Assembly: GCA_945870155.1 (NCBI GenBank)
Contig: CAMBSB010000004.1
Span: 20,134-84,133 of the forward strand
Origin: Paludibacter jiangxiensis
GTDB lineage: Bacteria > Bacteroidota > Bacteroidia > Bacteroidales > Paludibacteraceae
Reading direction: 5' to 3'
Length of the DNA: 64,000 bases
In this document: positions 27,063 through 37,333 of the stretch, in pieces
How positions within the stretch are numbered: the stretch's first letter is position 1
Layout of the letters: each line of letters opens with the position of its first letter
The notes under the pieces: model-generated
The model's input: only the letters and a program-made list of their open reading frames with translations
Database searches by the model: none
Told to the model about the DNA's origin: nothing
Made by a program: the position numbers and the translations under genes

Positions 27063-28264
27063 TTAAACTTAAATTTATGATTTCTAGCAATGAGATCGAT
27101 TATAAAAATCTTTACGATGAATAAGAAGAAACTAAATCTAATAAATTCATTATTCATAAAAGACATTATTAAATAATAACAAATTAGCCCATAAACAACC
27201 AAGCTTGATAAAGATAGTGTTTTGATAAATTGAAAATAAACAATTCTGCCAATATAACCAATTAGATATGAACCAATTAAAATACCGAAAATTCCAAAAT
27301 CTAAAGTAAAACAATCTAAAAATGTATAAACATTGCTATCAGTAATATAGTTCCATTCTCTAATCAATGCGGGGTACGAATCAATTAAACCCAACCTTTG
27401 CAACACATAATTTATAAAATCAAGTGAATAAAAACTACTTGAATACTTGCCTTCTTCAGGATAATTACCATCAAACAAAATTTGAAAATTATTAACTCCC
27501 CCAAATAAATATAATTTTATTTGATAAAAAACATCAGAAAAGTCTTTTGTATCTGAGACCAATATTGATTGAGATATTATAAAAACTAAAAAGAGAGTAA
27601 AAGCAATTATTACAACTTTAACTATTGGTATTTCTGTCGTTTTTTTTAAAAGTAAAAAACACACTAGACTTACAACTAATAATTCCAATAATGGAGCTCG
27701 AGTGAAATTTATTACACTTGTCAATAAACCAAAAGCAAAAATTAGAACAAATTGTATTAAACTGATTTTTTCTTTAATTAATAGAAAAATTGCTATTGGA
27801 ACATATATACTATAATTGCGAGCAAATAATGTGAAAATAATATTTTCCTTTGTTGCTACATCAAATTCTTTATCTGTTCTTACATTTGCCCATGATTCAA
27901 TGCTTGTTATTTGAGCTATCATTTCTTTTAAATTAACAAGGTATGCAAAAAAAGACAACAATACTAAAATATACAGTACAATCTTTAGTCTATCTAGATT
28001 ATAGTCTATTAAATATTCACAATCAAATTCTATTAATTTTATTTTATACGAACCTAATAAAAAAAATATCCATGCTAATAGTAAAAGATTTATTGTACTA
28101 AATCTTAAATTAACTTCTAATGGAAAGATTAAAGACCCTATTAAAATCAACAACCAGCTTATTGAAAACAAATTAACATGATTAATCGGATATGAGTAAT
28201 TTGTTTTTACTTTAAACCAAATAACAACACCGAGTATCAATAAAAGAATTGTAATTAAAATCAT
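27056..28264 (-). CDS. wzy: Wzy-type O-antigen/capsule repeat-unit polymerase
   Basis: 402 residues with about ten to twelve hydrophobic helices and a larger loop around residues 225-330 (GVNNFQILFDGNYPEEGKYSSSFYSLDFI), as in Wzy/EpsG-like polymerases. No catalytic motif can be read because the family is highly diverse. The call rests on topology and on position in a Wzx/glycosyltransferase operon. Inferred role: joining undecaprenyl-linked repeat units in the periplasm. Confidence 0.8.
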   Translation of the reverse strand: MILITILLLILGVVIWFKVKTNYSYPINHVNLFSISWLLILIGSLIFPLEVNLRFSTINLLLLAWIFFLLGSYKIKLIEFDCEYLIDYNLDRLKIVLYILVLLSFFAYLVNLKEMIAQITSIESWANVRTDKEFDVATKENIIFTLFARNYSIYVPIAIFLLIKEKISLIQFVLIFAFGLLTSVINFTRAPLLELLVVSLVCFLLLKKTTEIPIVKVVIIAFTLFLVFIISQSILVSDTKDFSDVFYQIKLYLFGGVNNFQILFDGNYPEEGKYSSSFYSLDFINYVLQRLGLIDSYPALIREWNYITDSNVYTFLDCFTLDFGIFGILIGSYLIGYIGRIVYFQFIKTLSLSSLVVYGLICYYLIMSFMNNEFIRFSFFLFIVKIFIIDLIARNHKFKFKW

Positions 28265-28277
28265 AATATTTAATATG

Positions 28278-29186
28278 TTATTTCAAAATATAAACCTTTA
28301 GAATACTTAAAATATACATTTCAGTTATTCTTAATTGTCTAATAATGAATAGTACCCAAATTGGCACATTAAAATAATTTTTAAAATAATAAATTTCACT
28401 ATTAATTTTCTCGAATTCCATTTTAATATTATATTGATTTTTATTGCTTTTTGTTGAAACTCCTTGTAAATGTTTAATACTGGAAAAACCATCTAAAACA
28501 CATTTAAAACCATTGTTCTTAAGTTGTTTCCCTAAAATCAACTCTTCAAGAAATAAAAATGTGCCTTCATCTAAATAATTATTATCCCGAAAAACATCTC
28601 CTTTTATTAAAAAAGCGGCACCATTGATTGATTCACAAATAGTGTATTTGTTTAAATACGGCATTTCATATTTATATATATATCTATTGAATACTCTATA
28701 AAAAATTTTATTTAAAAATGGACTATTTACAATTAATTGTTCAATAAATGGAACAATACGTCTAACTTGAATTTGATTTTCGATACTGATTTTTGAAGAC
28801 ACTGTATCTACAATAGGTGAAGCAGCAACCACATTTAAATATAAATTATCCTCAATAGATTTGATTAATTTAAAAATAAAATCATTATCCTCAATAATCA
28901 CATCATTATTTAGGATTAAATAATAATCAATGTGTAGTTTTGAAGGAAATCTACAACCCAAATTGTTTCCTTTGGAATATCCATGATTAGTATTTGATTT
29001 AATGAGTTCTATCCCTTTAGGTAATTTATTTTTCAGAATTTGATATTCAATTTCTTTACTTGCATTATCAACAACAAATATTTCTATATTTTTGTAATTT
29101 TGTTTTAAAAGATAATTAACAGTAGACAAAGTATATTCAGCTTGATTGTAATTTAGAACAACAATTCTTACTCTTTTATTCTCCAT
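28278..29186 (-). CDS. Glycosyltransferase family 2 (rhamnosyltransferase-like)
   Basis: 302 residues. N-terminal VRIVVLNYNQAEYTLSTVNYLLKQNYKNIEIFVVDNAS and YYLILNNDVIIEDNDF (DXD-like NND), then ESINGAAFLIKGDVF and LEELILGKQLKNNG. The pattern matches the WbbL-type group of GT2 enzymes. Starts 5 bases after the Wzx stop. Adds one sugar to the growing repeat unit on the inner face of the membrane. Confidence 0.9.
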   Translation of the reverse strand: MENKRVRIVVLNYNQAEYTLSTVNYLLKQNYKNIEIFVVDNASKEIEYQILKNKLPKGIELIKSNTNHGYSKGNNLGCRFPSKLHIDYYLILNNDVIIEDNDFIFKLIKSIEDNLYLNVVAASPIVDTVSSKISIENQIQVRRIVPFIEQLIVNSPFLNKIFYRVFNRYIYKYEMPYLNKYTICESINGAAFLIKGDVFRDNNYLDEGTFLFLEELILGKQLKNNGFKCVLDGFSSIKHLQGVSTKSNKNQYNIKMEFEKINSEIYYFKNYFNVPIWVLFIIRQLRITEMYILSILKVYILK

Positions 29187-29191
29187 ATATT

Positions 29192-30643
29192 TTATGCTTT
29201 CTTGAAAATTAAACTTTTCACATCTTTAACTAATTCATGATAATGAAACAAACCACTAAATCTCACAAAAATATAGCTTGTAATTATTGCGATAATCCCT
29301 TGAAATAAAATATTAAAAATGTATTCATTAACATTCAAATATAAATGTGAGATATAAGACACAAACCCTACAGTAATACTTAAAATTAATGGTGAAAATA
29401 AATCTTTACATTGCTCCAAAATTCCATATCCTATTAATTTTTTTGAATATGCAGCATTAACAAAAAAACCTATCCAATAATGAACTGCAAATCCTATAAG
29501 TAATATATAGATACCAAAATAAATTCCTAATATAATAACTGGAATAAACAAAATATATTTTAAAATTTCTGTATTTAAGAAATAATCCGATCTCCCTTTT
29601 ATATTCATTATTATTTGGTTTGATGCATGTAAGATTGGAGCCATATACGCAATACATAAGATTTTAAAGTATGGAATAGATGAAATCCATTTATTTCCAA
29701 ACAACAGTGGGATAAAAGAGTCTGCTATAGAAATTAAAAATAACATTAAAGAAAATGTAATAATCAACAAAGGCTGTCCGATTTTTTTTATATAAACTTT
29801 TAAATGTTCATTGTCATTCTGAAAATTTGATAAAACTGGATAAGCTACTTTATTATATAGAGTTGTCAATGTGCCAGAAGGTAAACCTGACATCTGGTCA
29901 GCATTAGTATAAAGACCCAAAATAGAAGGATTGTAAATTTTCCCAATTAAAACGTTATAAACATTTTTAAAAAGAATTGATAACGAATATACAAATAATA
30001 ATTTTGAGCCAAATCCAAACAACTCTCTAAAAGATTCCTTTGAAAATAAAAAAACAGGTCTCCATTTTGATATTATCCACAAAAGTAACACCATAAAAAT
30101 TTGACTTGATACACTTCTTACAACTAAACTCCAAACCCCATAACCATTTAAAGCCATATAAATTGAAATACTGAAACCAGCAATAGAACCAATTAATGAA
30201 ATAATTGCTTGATTTTTAAAATCTATTTTTTTTGTCAATAATGTTCTATGTATAATCCCAAATGAATTTATTACTATTGAAATTGAGATAATTCGAATTA
30301 TATTGATTAAAGAATCTTGATTAAAGAAATTAGCAACGTATGGAGATACAGCAAAAATTAAAAAATAAATCGTTATTGCAATTGAAACATTTAAAATAAA
30401 AACAGTATTATAATCTTTTTCAGTACAATTCTGTTTTCTTATTAGAGCTTGACTAAATCCACTATCTACAAATACTTGAGAAAGTGAAGTAATAATAGCT
30501 GTCATGCCAATTAAACCAAAATCACTAGGAAATAATATTCGTGCTAATATTATTGTTGATATAAAACCTATAGCTTGTGAAGAGAATGTCTCAATAAAAT
30601 TCCAAAAAAGCCCATGTATAGTTTTCTGTTTTAATGATGTCAT
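29192..30643 (-). CDS. wzx: Wzx-type polysaccharide flippase (MOP superfamily)
   Basis: 483 residues with about 12-14 hydrophobic helices. The N-terminus, SLKQKTIHGLFWNFIETFSSQAIGFISTIILARILFPSDFGLIGMTAI, and SGFSQALIRK are typical of WzxC/AmsL-like polysaccharide exporters. It would move the undecaprenyl-linked repeat unit to the periplasm. It is the second gene of the operon, 68 bases after the dehydrogenase gene. Confidence 0.93.
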   Translation of the reverse strand: MTSLKQKTIHGLFWNFIETFSSQAIGFISTIILARILFPSDFGLIGMTAIITSLSQVFVDSGFSQALIRKQNCTEKDYNTVFILNVSIAITIYFLIFAVSPYVANFFNQDSLINIIRIISISIVINSFGIIHRTLLTKKIDFKNQAIISLIGSIAGFSISIYMALNGYGVWSLVVRSVSSQIFMVLLLWIISKWRPVFLFSKESFRELFGFGSKLLFVYSLSILFKNVYNVLIGKIYNPSILGLYTNADQMSGLPSGTLTTLYNKVAYPVLSNFQNDNEHLKVYIKKIGQPLLIITFSLMLFLISIADSFIPLLFGNKWISSIPYFKILCIAYMAPILHASNQIIMNIKGRSDYFLNTEILKYILFIPVIILGIYFGIYILLIGFAVHYWIGFFVNAAYSKKLIGYGILEQCKDLFSPLILSITVGFVSYISHLYLNVNEYIFNILFQGIIAIITSYIFVRFSGLFHYHELVKDVKSLIFKKA

Positions 30644-30711
30644 TGTTGATAAATCAAATTACTATTTCGAAAACATTAAATAAGCAAATTAAATATTTTT
30701 AAATTTTCATC

Positions 30712-32001
30712 TTACAATCTCCCATCTACCCATCTCCTATCCACTACCGCTTTGGCATCAAAAACCACGGCACCTGCATTATAGTACTTTTCAAAGTCAA
30801 AGCTTTTGTACTCATCATGTGCCACAGTTAGAAGTATGGCATCGTATTTTTTGTCATCATCAATTTTAGACATTATTTCAATTCCATATTCGTGCTTTAC
30901 TTCATCGGCTATTGCCCAAGGATCATAAATATCTACGTTTGTTCCAAACTCATGAAGTTCATTGTAAATATCAACCACTTTTGTATTGCGTATATCGGGA
31001 CAATTCTCTTTGAAAGTAATTCCGAGTATCAACACGTTTGCACCCTTAATTGTTTGTCCTTTGTGTATCATTAGCTTCAGGACTTTATTTGCAATAAAGG
31101 GCGCAATGCTATTATTTACATGTCGGCCGGATAAAATTACCTGTGGTACATAGCCCAATGACTCAGCTTTTGAAGCCAAATAATATGGATCCACACTGAT
31201 ACAATGCCCGCCAACTAAGCCTGGACGGTATTTAAGAAAATTCCATTTTGTACCTGCTGCTTCGAGCACATCGTTTGTGTCAATGCCAACTTTATCAAAA
31301 ATTAATGCTAATTCATTTACAAATGATATATTCACATCGCGTTGGGCATTTTCAATAATTTTTGAAGCCTCGGCGACTTTAATACTTGGAGCTTTGTGCG
31401 TACCGGCTAAAATAATCGATGCATAAAGATTATTCACTAAATCGGCTATTTCGGGTGTTGAGCCGGAAGTTACTTTTTTTATACGGGTAAGTGTATTCAC
31501 TTTGTCACCCGGGTTGATACGCTCCGGACTGTAACCGGCATAAAAATCTTTATTAAAAATCAATCCGGATTTTTTCTCAATTACCGGAACGCAATCTTCT
31601 TCGGTACATCCCGGGTAAGTTGTTGATTCATAAATTACTATATCATTTTTCTTAATAATTCTACCTAACATTTCCGATGCTTTGAGCAGAGGAGTTAAAT
31701 CGGGCATATTAAAGCTATTGATAGGCGTTGGAACTGTAACTATAAATACATTATAATCCTTTAAATCAGATTCTTGACTTGAGAAAGCCAAACCCAATTC
31801 ACTGTTTTCAATACGCAATTTTGTAGCTATTGACAATCCATCCAAGTCGGCTTCTAAAGTGTGGTCGTAGCCACTTTGCAATTCTGTTACCCTGGTTGAA
31901 TTGATATCATAACCTAAAACTTTGTACTTTTTACCAAATTCAATGGCTAATGGTAAACCAACATATCCTAAACCAATAACAGCAATTTTTAAATCTTTCA
32001 T
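30712..32001 (-). CDS. Nucleotide sugar dehydrogenase (WbpA/TviB/WbpO-like)
   Basis: 429 residues. NAD-binding KIAVIGLGYVGLPLAIEFGKKY, VTVPTPIN, ESTTYPGCTEE, and the catalytic Cys in VGGHCISVDPYYLA. The C-terminal domain has ITFKENCPDIRNTKVVDI. Converts a UDP-HexNAc to the uronic acid in two NAD-dependent oxidations. Similarity in layout is strongest to TviB/WbpO-type UDP-GalNAc(Glc)NAc dehydrogenases, but UDP-ManNAc dehydrogenase (WecC) is possible; no epimerase is present. The first gene of the polysaccharide operon, with a -7-like element on the - strand just upstream. Predicts an acidic polymer. Confidence 0.92.
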   Translation of the reverse strand: MKDLKIAVIGLGYVGLPLAIEFGKKYKVLGYDINSTRVTELQSGYDHTLEADLDGLSIATKLRIENSELGLAFSSQESDLKDYNVFIVTVPTPINSFNMPDLTPLLKASEMLGRIIKKNDIVIYESTTYPGCTEEDCVPVIEKKSGLIFNKDFYAGYSPERINPGDKVNTLTRIKKVTSGSTPEIADLVNNLYASIILAGTHKAPSIKVAEASKIIENAQRDVNISFVNELALIFDKVGIDTNDVLEAAGTKWNFLKYRPGLVGGHCISVDPYYLASKAESLGYVPQVILSGRHVNNSIAPFIANKVLKLMIHKGQTIKGANVLILGITFKENCPDIRNTKVVDIYNELHEFGTNVDIYDPWAIADEVKHEYGIEIMSKIDDDKKYDAILLTVAHDEYKSFDFEKYYNAGAVVFDAKAVVDRRWVDGRL

Positions 32002-32072
32002 TGATATTCCAAAATTAGAGCGTAAAATAAATATTTTTATTGTTCAAATGCAAAAGGAACGCAAAAGGAATG

Positions 32073-32080
32073 CAAAGATA
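32073..32080 (-). promoter_or_regulatory. -7-like element upstream of the polysaccharide operon
   Basis: TATCTTTG on the - strand, about 72 bases upstream of the dehydrogenase start codon. No good TTTG sits 19-21 bases further upstream, so this is a half-site only. It is the best promoter candidate for the long - strand operon. Confidence 0.4.
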
Positions 32081-32252
32081 CAAAAAATCAATTAATAAAT
32101 TTGTTTTGCTTAGAGTATGATATTGTGTTTTCGGAAATTGAAAATTTTAAATTATCTTTGATTTTAAAATCCGGTGTAATTGCCAACAAACAAAAGATTT
32201 CGAAGTAAAATAAAATTGATTTGTATAATTTGTAAAAATGTAATATAAATAC

Positions 32253-33701
32253 ATGATATTTAATTCATTAAACTTTGCTTTATTTCTACCAATAGTTTTT
32301 GGTCTTTATTGGTTTGGGTCAAAAGGAAATCTAAAACTGCAAAATTTATTACTACTTATATCAAGTTATTTCTTTTACGCATGTTGGGATTGGCGATTTA
32401 TGTTTTTACTTGTTTTTTCAACAATACTTGATTTTTTCACTGGTAAAAAAATATATCTATCTGAAAATAAAAGAAGTAAGTTAAACTGGCTGTTAATTAG
32501 CATAATAATTAATCTTGGTTTTTTGGGTGTATTTAAGTATTATAATTTTTTCATATCTTCATTTGCAGATGCCTTGTCAGTTGTTGGATTAAATGTAAAC
32601 TACTTTAGCATTCAAGTTATATTGCCAGTAGGCATTTCGTTTTACACTTTCCATGGTTTATCTTATGTTTTTGATATTTACAAAAACAAAATAATTCCCG
32701 AGAAAAATTTCATTAACTACTCTGTTTTTGTTAGCTTTTTCCCTCTTCTTGTTGCAGGACCAATAGAAAGAGCAACGCATTTATTACCTCAGATAACAAA
32801 AAAACGACATTTTGATTATTCTAAAGCTGTGGATGGGATGCGGCAAATATTGTGGGGATTGTTTAAAAAAATAGTAATTGCTGATAATTGTGCTACTTAT
32901 GTTAATACAATTTTTGAAAATTATACCGATTATTCCGGTAGTTCTTTATTGCTTGGTGCTTTCTTTTTTACATTTCAAATATATTGCGATTTCTCAGGAT
33001 ATTCCGATATTGCATTGGGAACAGCTCGTCTTTTTGGCATAGAACTATTAAAAAACTTCGCATTTCCATATTTTTCAAGAGATATTGCTGAATTTTGGAG
33101 AAGATGGCATATTTCTCTTTCTTCGTGGTTTAAAGATTATTTATATATCCCTTTAGGCGGTAGTAAAGGAAATATGTGGTCAAGAATCCGTAACACATTT
33201 ATCATTTTTTTGGTCAGTGGTTTTTGGCACGGGGCAAACTGGACATATATTTGCTGGGGTTTGTTAAATGCAATTTACATTTTACCTTCAATTATATTTA
33301 AAACTAATAGAAAAAATCTTGAAATAGCTGCAAAAGGAAAATTATTTCCAAACTTTCATGAAATTTCAGCTATATTTATAACATTTTGTTTAACTATATT
33401 AGCGTGGATTTTTTTCAGATCGGCTACAGTAATTGATGCTTTAAGCTTTATCAAAAGCATTTTTAACAGTTCATCATTCACTCCACCTGACTTTCCGGGT
33501 TTTAACTTATCTTTAAAATTAATTTTTATAATAATTGTTTTTCAAATTATTGAATGGCTTGGTCGGGAACAAAATTATGCTATTGCTGGTATTGCAAATT
33601 ATGCAAACAGAACTTTACGTTGGATGGTTTATATTTCGATTATTTTTGTGATTTTAATTTTCAGTGGTGTTAATCAGGAATTTATATATTTTCAATTTTA
33701 A
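32253..33701 (+). CDS. MBOAT-family O-acyltransferase (AlgI-like)
   Basis: 482 residues, polytopic. Features of AlgI/DltB-type MBOAT enzymes: SYFFYACWDWRFMFLLVFSTILDFFTG, LPVGISFYTFHGLSYVFDIYK, FPLLVAGPIERATHLLPQ, FCDFSGYSDIALG-like YCDFSGYSDIALGTARLFG, and the catalytic His in FLVSGFWHGANWTY. It passes acyl groups (usually acetyl) across the inner membrane to an extracytoplasmic acceptor. The next gene encodes an SGNH-like partner 6 bases downstream. Inferred: acetylates the polysaccharide made by the divergent operon. Confidence 0.94.
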   Translation: MIFNSLNFALFLPIVFGLYWFGSKGNLKLQNLLLLISSYFFYACWDWRFMFLLVFSTILDFFTGKKIYLSENKRSKLNWLLISIIINLGFLGVFKYYNFFISSFADALSVVGLNVNYFSIQVILPVGISFYTFHGLSYVFDIYKNKIIPEKNFINYSVFVSFFPLLVAGPIERATHLLPQITKKRHFDYSKAVDGMRQILWGLFKKIVIADNCATYVNTIFENYTDYSGSSLLLGAFFFTFQIYCDFSGYSDIALGTARLFGIELLKNFAFPYFSRDIAEFWRRWHISLSSWFKDYLYIPLGGSKGNMWSRIRNTFIIFLVSGFWHGANWTYICWGLLNAIYILPSIIFKTNRKNLEIAAKGKLFPNFHEISAIFITFCLTILAWIFFRSATVIDALSFIKSIFNSSSFTPPDFPGFNLSLKLIFIIIVFQIIEWLGREQNYAIAGIANYANRTLRWMVYISIIFVILIFSGVNQEFIYFQF

Positions 33702-33707
33702 TTTTAA

Positions 33708-34631
33708 ATGAAAAAATTCGTCAAAAATCTTTTAATCTTTTCAACTATCGTTACAATAATATTTGCTCTAACAGTAATATCAAATTTTTATTTAATAAAA
33801 TCTGAGAGTCTTATTAAGTCAAATCAAAAAAAAATTATTGTACTTGGCGATTCGAATATCGAATGCGCCATAGATGATTCTATTTTTTTTAATGCTCAAA
33901 ATTTAAGTGCTTCTTCAGATTCATATTATTATTCGTACTTAAAGATTAAAAAAATATTAAACAACAAAAACAATATTGATACTATTTTATTGGCTTTTGC
34001 ACCTCATAATATATTCGATAACGGTTGGCTTTTGAGTGAAAGTCATATTTACACTCGTTTTGCAACATACTATCCCTTAATGAATTGGGATGATTTTTCA
34101 TTTCTATTCTTTAGTAAACCAAAGGCAGTAATTAGTGCTTTTCCACGCATAATCAAGCAATCAATAATAAATTTCGATAACAAATTTAATCCTCCTATAA
34201 AAGATTTTACTTATGGTGGATTTGATAGAATTGAAAGAAATGTACTTCCTGAAGTGCGTAAAAAACTAATAAAAGGTGAAAAAATGCCTTTTTTCAAAAT
34301 ACCTGATAACTTTGAAATCGCTAAAAAAGAAGTGCTTTATCTTAATAAAATTATTAACTTATGTAATTCAAAACAAAAAGTGTTATTTCTAATTAACACT
34401 CCAAAAAGGATTGAACTGCTAAATTACCCAAAATATGGCGTAAAAGAATTTAATGCTTTTTATCTGAAAAATTACAAATCTGTTCACTTTATAGATTTAT
34501 CAAAAATGGACATTCCTGAAGATTGTTTTGGCGATTTTGTTCACTTAAATAGTAAAGGATCTAAATTGTTTTCAAATATTCTACAATATAAAAGAATTGA
34601 ATATTTGTATGAAATATATGGTGTAAAATAA
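33708..34631 (+). CDS. SGNH/AlgJ-like O-acyltransfer partner
   Basis: 307 residues. One N-terminal membrane anchor (about 8-30), then IIVLGDSNIE (GDS block with nucleophile Ser) and a C-terminal DFVHLNSKGSKLF (Asp-x-x-His block) typical of SGNH-hydrolase folds such as AlgJ/AlgX and DltD. Linked to the MBOAT gene with a 6-base gap. Inferred: accepts the acyl group from the MBOAT protein and places it on a glycan in the periplasm. It could also be a deacylase. Confidence 0.75.
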   Translation: MKKFVKNLLIFSTIVTIIFALTVISNFYLIKSESLIKSNQKKIIVLGDSNIECAIDDSIFFNAQNLSASSDSYYYSYLKIKKILNNKNNIDTILLAFAPHNIFDNGWLLSESHIYTRFATYYPLMNWDDFSFLFFSKPKAVISAFPRIIKQSIINFDNKFNPPIKDFTYGGFDRIERNVLPEVRKKLIKGEKMPFFKIPDNFEIAKKEVLYLNKIINLCNSKQKVLFLINTPKRIELLNYPKYGVKEFNAFYLKNYKSVHFIDLSKMDIPEDCFGDFVHLNSKGSKLFSNILQYKRIEYLYEIYGVK

Positions 34632-34789
34632 TAATCAAAAAACCCAAAAATTAATCTCATAAATTTATTATAATTTAAGCATTCATCATCTTTTGAATTC
34701 AATTAGATCAAATTTCATTAAGCTCAAAACATTTCAAAATTAAATCAAGAAATAATTAAAATTTTCATCTTTAATTACATAAAATTAAG

Positions 34790-34797
34790 TACTTTTG
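34790..34797 (+). promoter_or_regulatory. -7-like element upstream of the patatin gene
   Basis: TACTTTTG, matching TAnnTTTG, 25 bases before the ATG at 34823. I do not see a TTTG at the right upstream distance. Confidence 0.4.
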
Positions 34798-34822
34798 CTA
34801 AGCAATTTATTATACTGAAATT

Positions 34823-37114
34823 ATGAAAAAAAGAGAGTTAATTTTGTTGTTTTCCTTCTTTTTAATACCTTCAATTTATGCCCAAAAAGTGGGGCTTGTG
34901 CTAAGTGGTGGTGGTGCTAAAGGAATTACGCACATTGGGATTATTAAAGCCTTAGAAGAAAACAATATCCCTATTGATTATATTACCGGTACCTCTATGG
35001 GAGCAATTATTGGAGGATTATATGCCATGGGATATTCTACAGATCAAATGATAACAATTTTCAAGTCGAATGATTTTAAAAATTGGTCCACAGGTGACGT
35101 AGACCCTGACTATAAATTTTCATATTTGCACGACAGTCCCAAACCATATTTTGTTGAAATTCCATTTAATATCAATAGAATTGATTCATTTATTTTAAAG
35201 TCATTTATTTTACCCTCCAACTTGATTTCGCCTCGGCAAATGAATTATGCATTTTTGCCGCTTACTTCTCAAGCCAATGCAATAGCCGGAGGTGATTTCG
35301 ACAAGTTATTTGTTCCATTCAGATGTGTGGCATCAGATGTTTATAACAAAAAAGCAGTTGTATTTAATCAGGGTAATTTAGGTGATGCTATACGTGCCTC
35401 CATGGCATATCCTTTTGTTTTTAAACCTATTAATGTTGATGGACGTTTGTTATTTGATGGTGGAATTTTCAACAATTTCCCTGTGGACGTAATGCGATCG
35501 GACTTTAAACCCGGGTTTATTTTAGGAAGCGTTGTAACTGATAATCCTCGTAAACCAGAAGAAAGAGACATCGTAATGCAATTTTTAAATATGCTAATGA
35601 ATAAAACAGATTATACTTTGGCAGAAGATGAAGGCGTTTTGTTGAAATTTGAATTAAATAATATAAAGTTTTTAGACTTTACAAAAGTGGATCAAATGGT
35701 TCAGATAGGATATGATTCAACAATGAAACATATTGATGAAATTAAAAAACGTGTTCAAAACAGAATTTCAAATACAGAACTTGCACGCAAACGTCTGTTT
35801 TTTCAAGCTCAATTTCCGGAATTAAAATTTCAAAATATTATTGTTGAAGGAGTTGATAGTCTTCAGGAAAGCTATGTAAAACAAATGTTTCATGCAAAAA
35901 ATAAAATTTTCACGCTCGAAGAACTTAAAACCGCTTACTTTAAATTAATTTCGGATGATAAAATTCTTGAAGTTATGCCCAAAGCAATATATAATTCTAA
36001 AACAGGTTTATTTGATTTGCTATTGAATGTAAAAACACAAAATCATTTAACGGTTAAGTTTGGTGGAAATGTTTCATCTTCAACATCCAATCAGGCATAT
36101 TTTGGTTTTAGCTATCAAAATTTAACTAAACATGCACAGTCTGTTAATTTGGATGCTCAATTTGGTAAGGTTTACAATGGACTTGGTTTAGAGACCCGAA
36201 TTGAAATTCCTGCTCAAAGAAATTGGTTTGTTAAAATGTCAATAATAATACACAAATTCGATTATTTTGAAGGAAATAAATTGTTTTATGCCGACAATAG
36301 ACTTTCGAACTATAGGCAAAATGAAGTTTATGGTAAGCTTAGCTCCGGTTTTACACTAACTATGAAAGGTAGGATGGAATTTGGGTTGAAATATGGACTG
36401 CTCTCAGACAATTATGTATTGAATAAAGAAATAAGTAATAGTAAAGCTGATGAGAGTAATTTTAGAATTGGGTGTTTATTTACAAAATTTGAAAGTAATA
36501 CCTTAGATAATTATATGTATCCCACAAAAGGCTATCTTTATGCCGGTTCAATTCAGGGTTTTGGTAGTGAAGAATCATTTCAATCAGAAACAAATCCTGC
36601 ATTAAATATTAAAAACATAAAAGAATCGTGGATACAAACAAAGGCAAAATATGAGAATTACACCGCAATAAGTAATAAAATTACATTGGGAACTTATGCT
36701 GAAGCAACATATTCAAATCGTTCATTATTAAACAATTATATGGTTAGCGCTATTCAAGCACCTGCATTCAGACCAACCCCTCATAGTCGTTCGGTTTTTA
36801 ATGAATCTTTTAGTGCCAATAAGTTTTTGGCGGTAGGACTTAAACCTATTTACAATATTAACAACGATTTTCATTTAAGAGGTGAAGCATATTGGTTTTT
36901 ACCATACAAAACTATACTTTCAGCCAATGATATGTCGGCTTATTTGTCAAAACCTTTTGCAAAATCACAATTTATGGCTGAAACATCTGTTGTTTACAAC
37001 TTAAAATTTGCTACCGCAGCCATGTTTGTAAATTATTATAGCAACTCTATTAGCAAATGGAATTTTGGAGTTAATATTGGATTATTACTTTTCAATCCAA
37101 AATTTACAGAATAA
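34823..37114 (+). CDS. Patatin-like phospholipase with outer-membrane barrel (PlpD/RssA type)
   Basis: 763 residues. Signal peptide (about 1-20, IYAQ), then a patatin domain (about 22-315) with oxyanion loop LSGGGAKGITHIG, nucleophile GTSMG (Ser58) and DGGIFNNFP (Asp212). A POTRA-like segment follows (about 330-420), then a 16-strand-like BamA/Omp85-type barrel (about 420-763), containing EFGLKYG and a Bacteroidota-style end. This is the type Vd autotransporter-like layout. Inferred: an outer-membrane-tethered lipase acting on phospholipids. No secretion partner needed. Confidence 0.92.
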   Translation: MKKRELILLFSFFLIPSIYAQKVGLVLSGGGAKGITHIGIIKALEENNIPIDYITGTSMGAIIGGLYAMGYSTDQMITIFKSNDFKNWSTGDVDPDYKFSYLHDSPKPYFVEIPFNINRIDSFILKSFILPSNLISPRQMNYAFLPLTSQANAIAGGDFDKLFVPFRCVASDVYNKKAVVFNQGNLGDAIRASMAYPFVFKPINVDGRLLFDGGIFNNFPVDVMRSDFKPGFILGSVVTDNPRKPEERDIVMQFLNMLMNKTDYTLAEDEGVLLKFELNNIKFLDFTKVDQMVQIGYDSTMKHIDEIKKRVQNRISNTELARKRLFFQAQFPELKFQNIIVEGVDSLQESYVKQMFHAKNKIFTLEELKTAYFKLISDDKILEVMPKAIYNSKTGLFDLLLNVKTQNHLTVKFGGNVSSSTSNQAYFGFSYQNLTKHAQSVNLDAQFGKVYNGLGLETRIEIPAQRNWFVKMSIIIHKFDYFEGNKLFYADNRLSNYRQNEVYGKLSSGFTLTMKGRMEFGLKYGLLSDNYVLNKEISNSKADESNFRIGCLFTKFESNTLDNYMYPTKGYLYAGSIQGFGSEESFQSETNPALNIKNIKESWIQTKAKYENYTAISNKITLGTYAEATYSNRSLLNNYMVSAIQAPAFRPTPHSRSVFNESFSANKFLAVGLKPIYNINNDFHLRGEAYWFLPYKTILSANDMSAYLSKPFAKSQFMAETSVVYNLKFATAAMFVNYYSNSISKWNFGVNIGLLLFNPKFTE

Positions 37115-37333
37115 GTATCGATTTAAGGGATAGATATTAAATTTATTACAAATTCCATTCTGATGAATAAGAAAAAAAGCTAACTTTGCAAATAGTTATC
37201 ATTTAGGACGATACAATGTTAATTTAGTAATCCTATTCAGACAAAAAATAATACCATACTTGCATATTTTGTGGTAATATTTAAATAAAAAAATCAGAAA
37301 TTCAATAGGCATCAAACTTTTAATTTAAAATTT

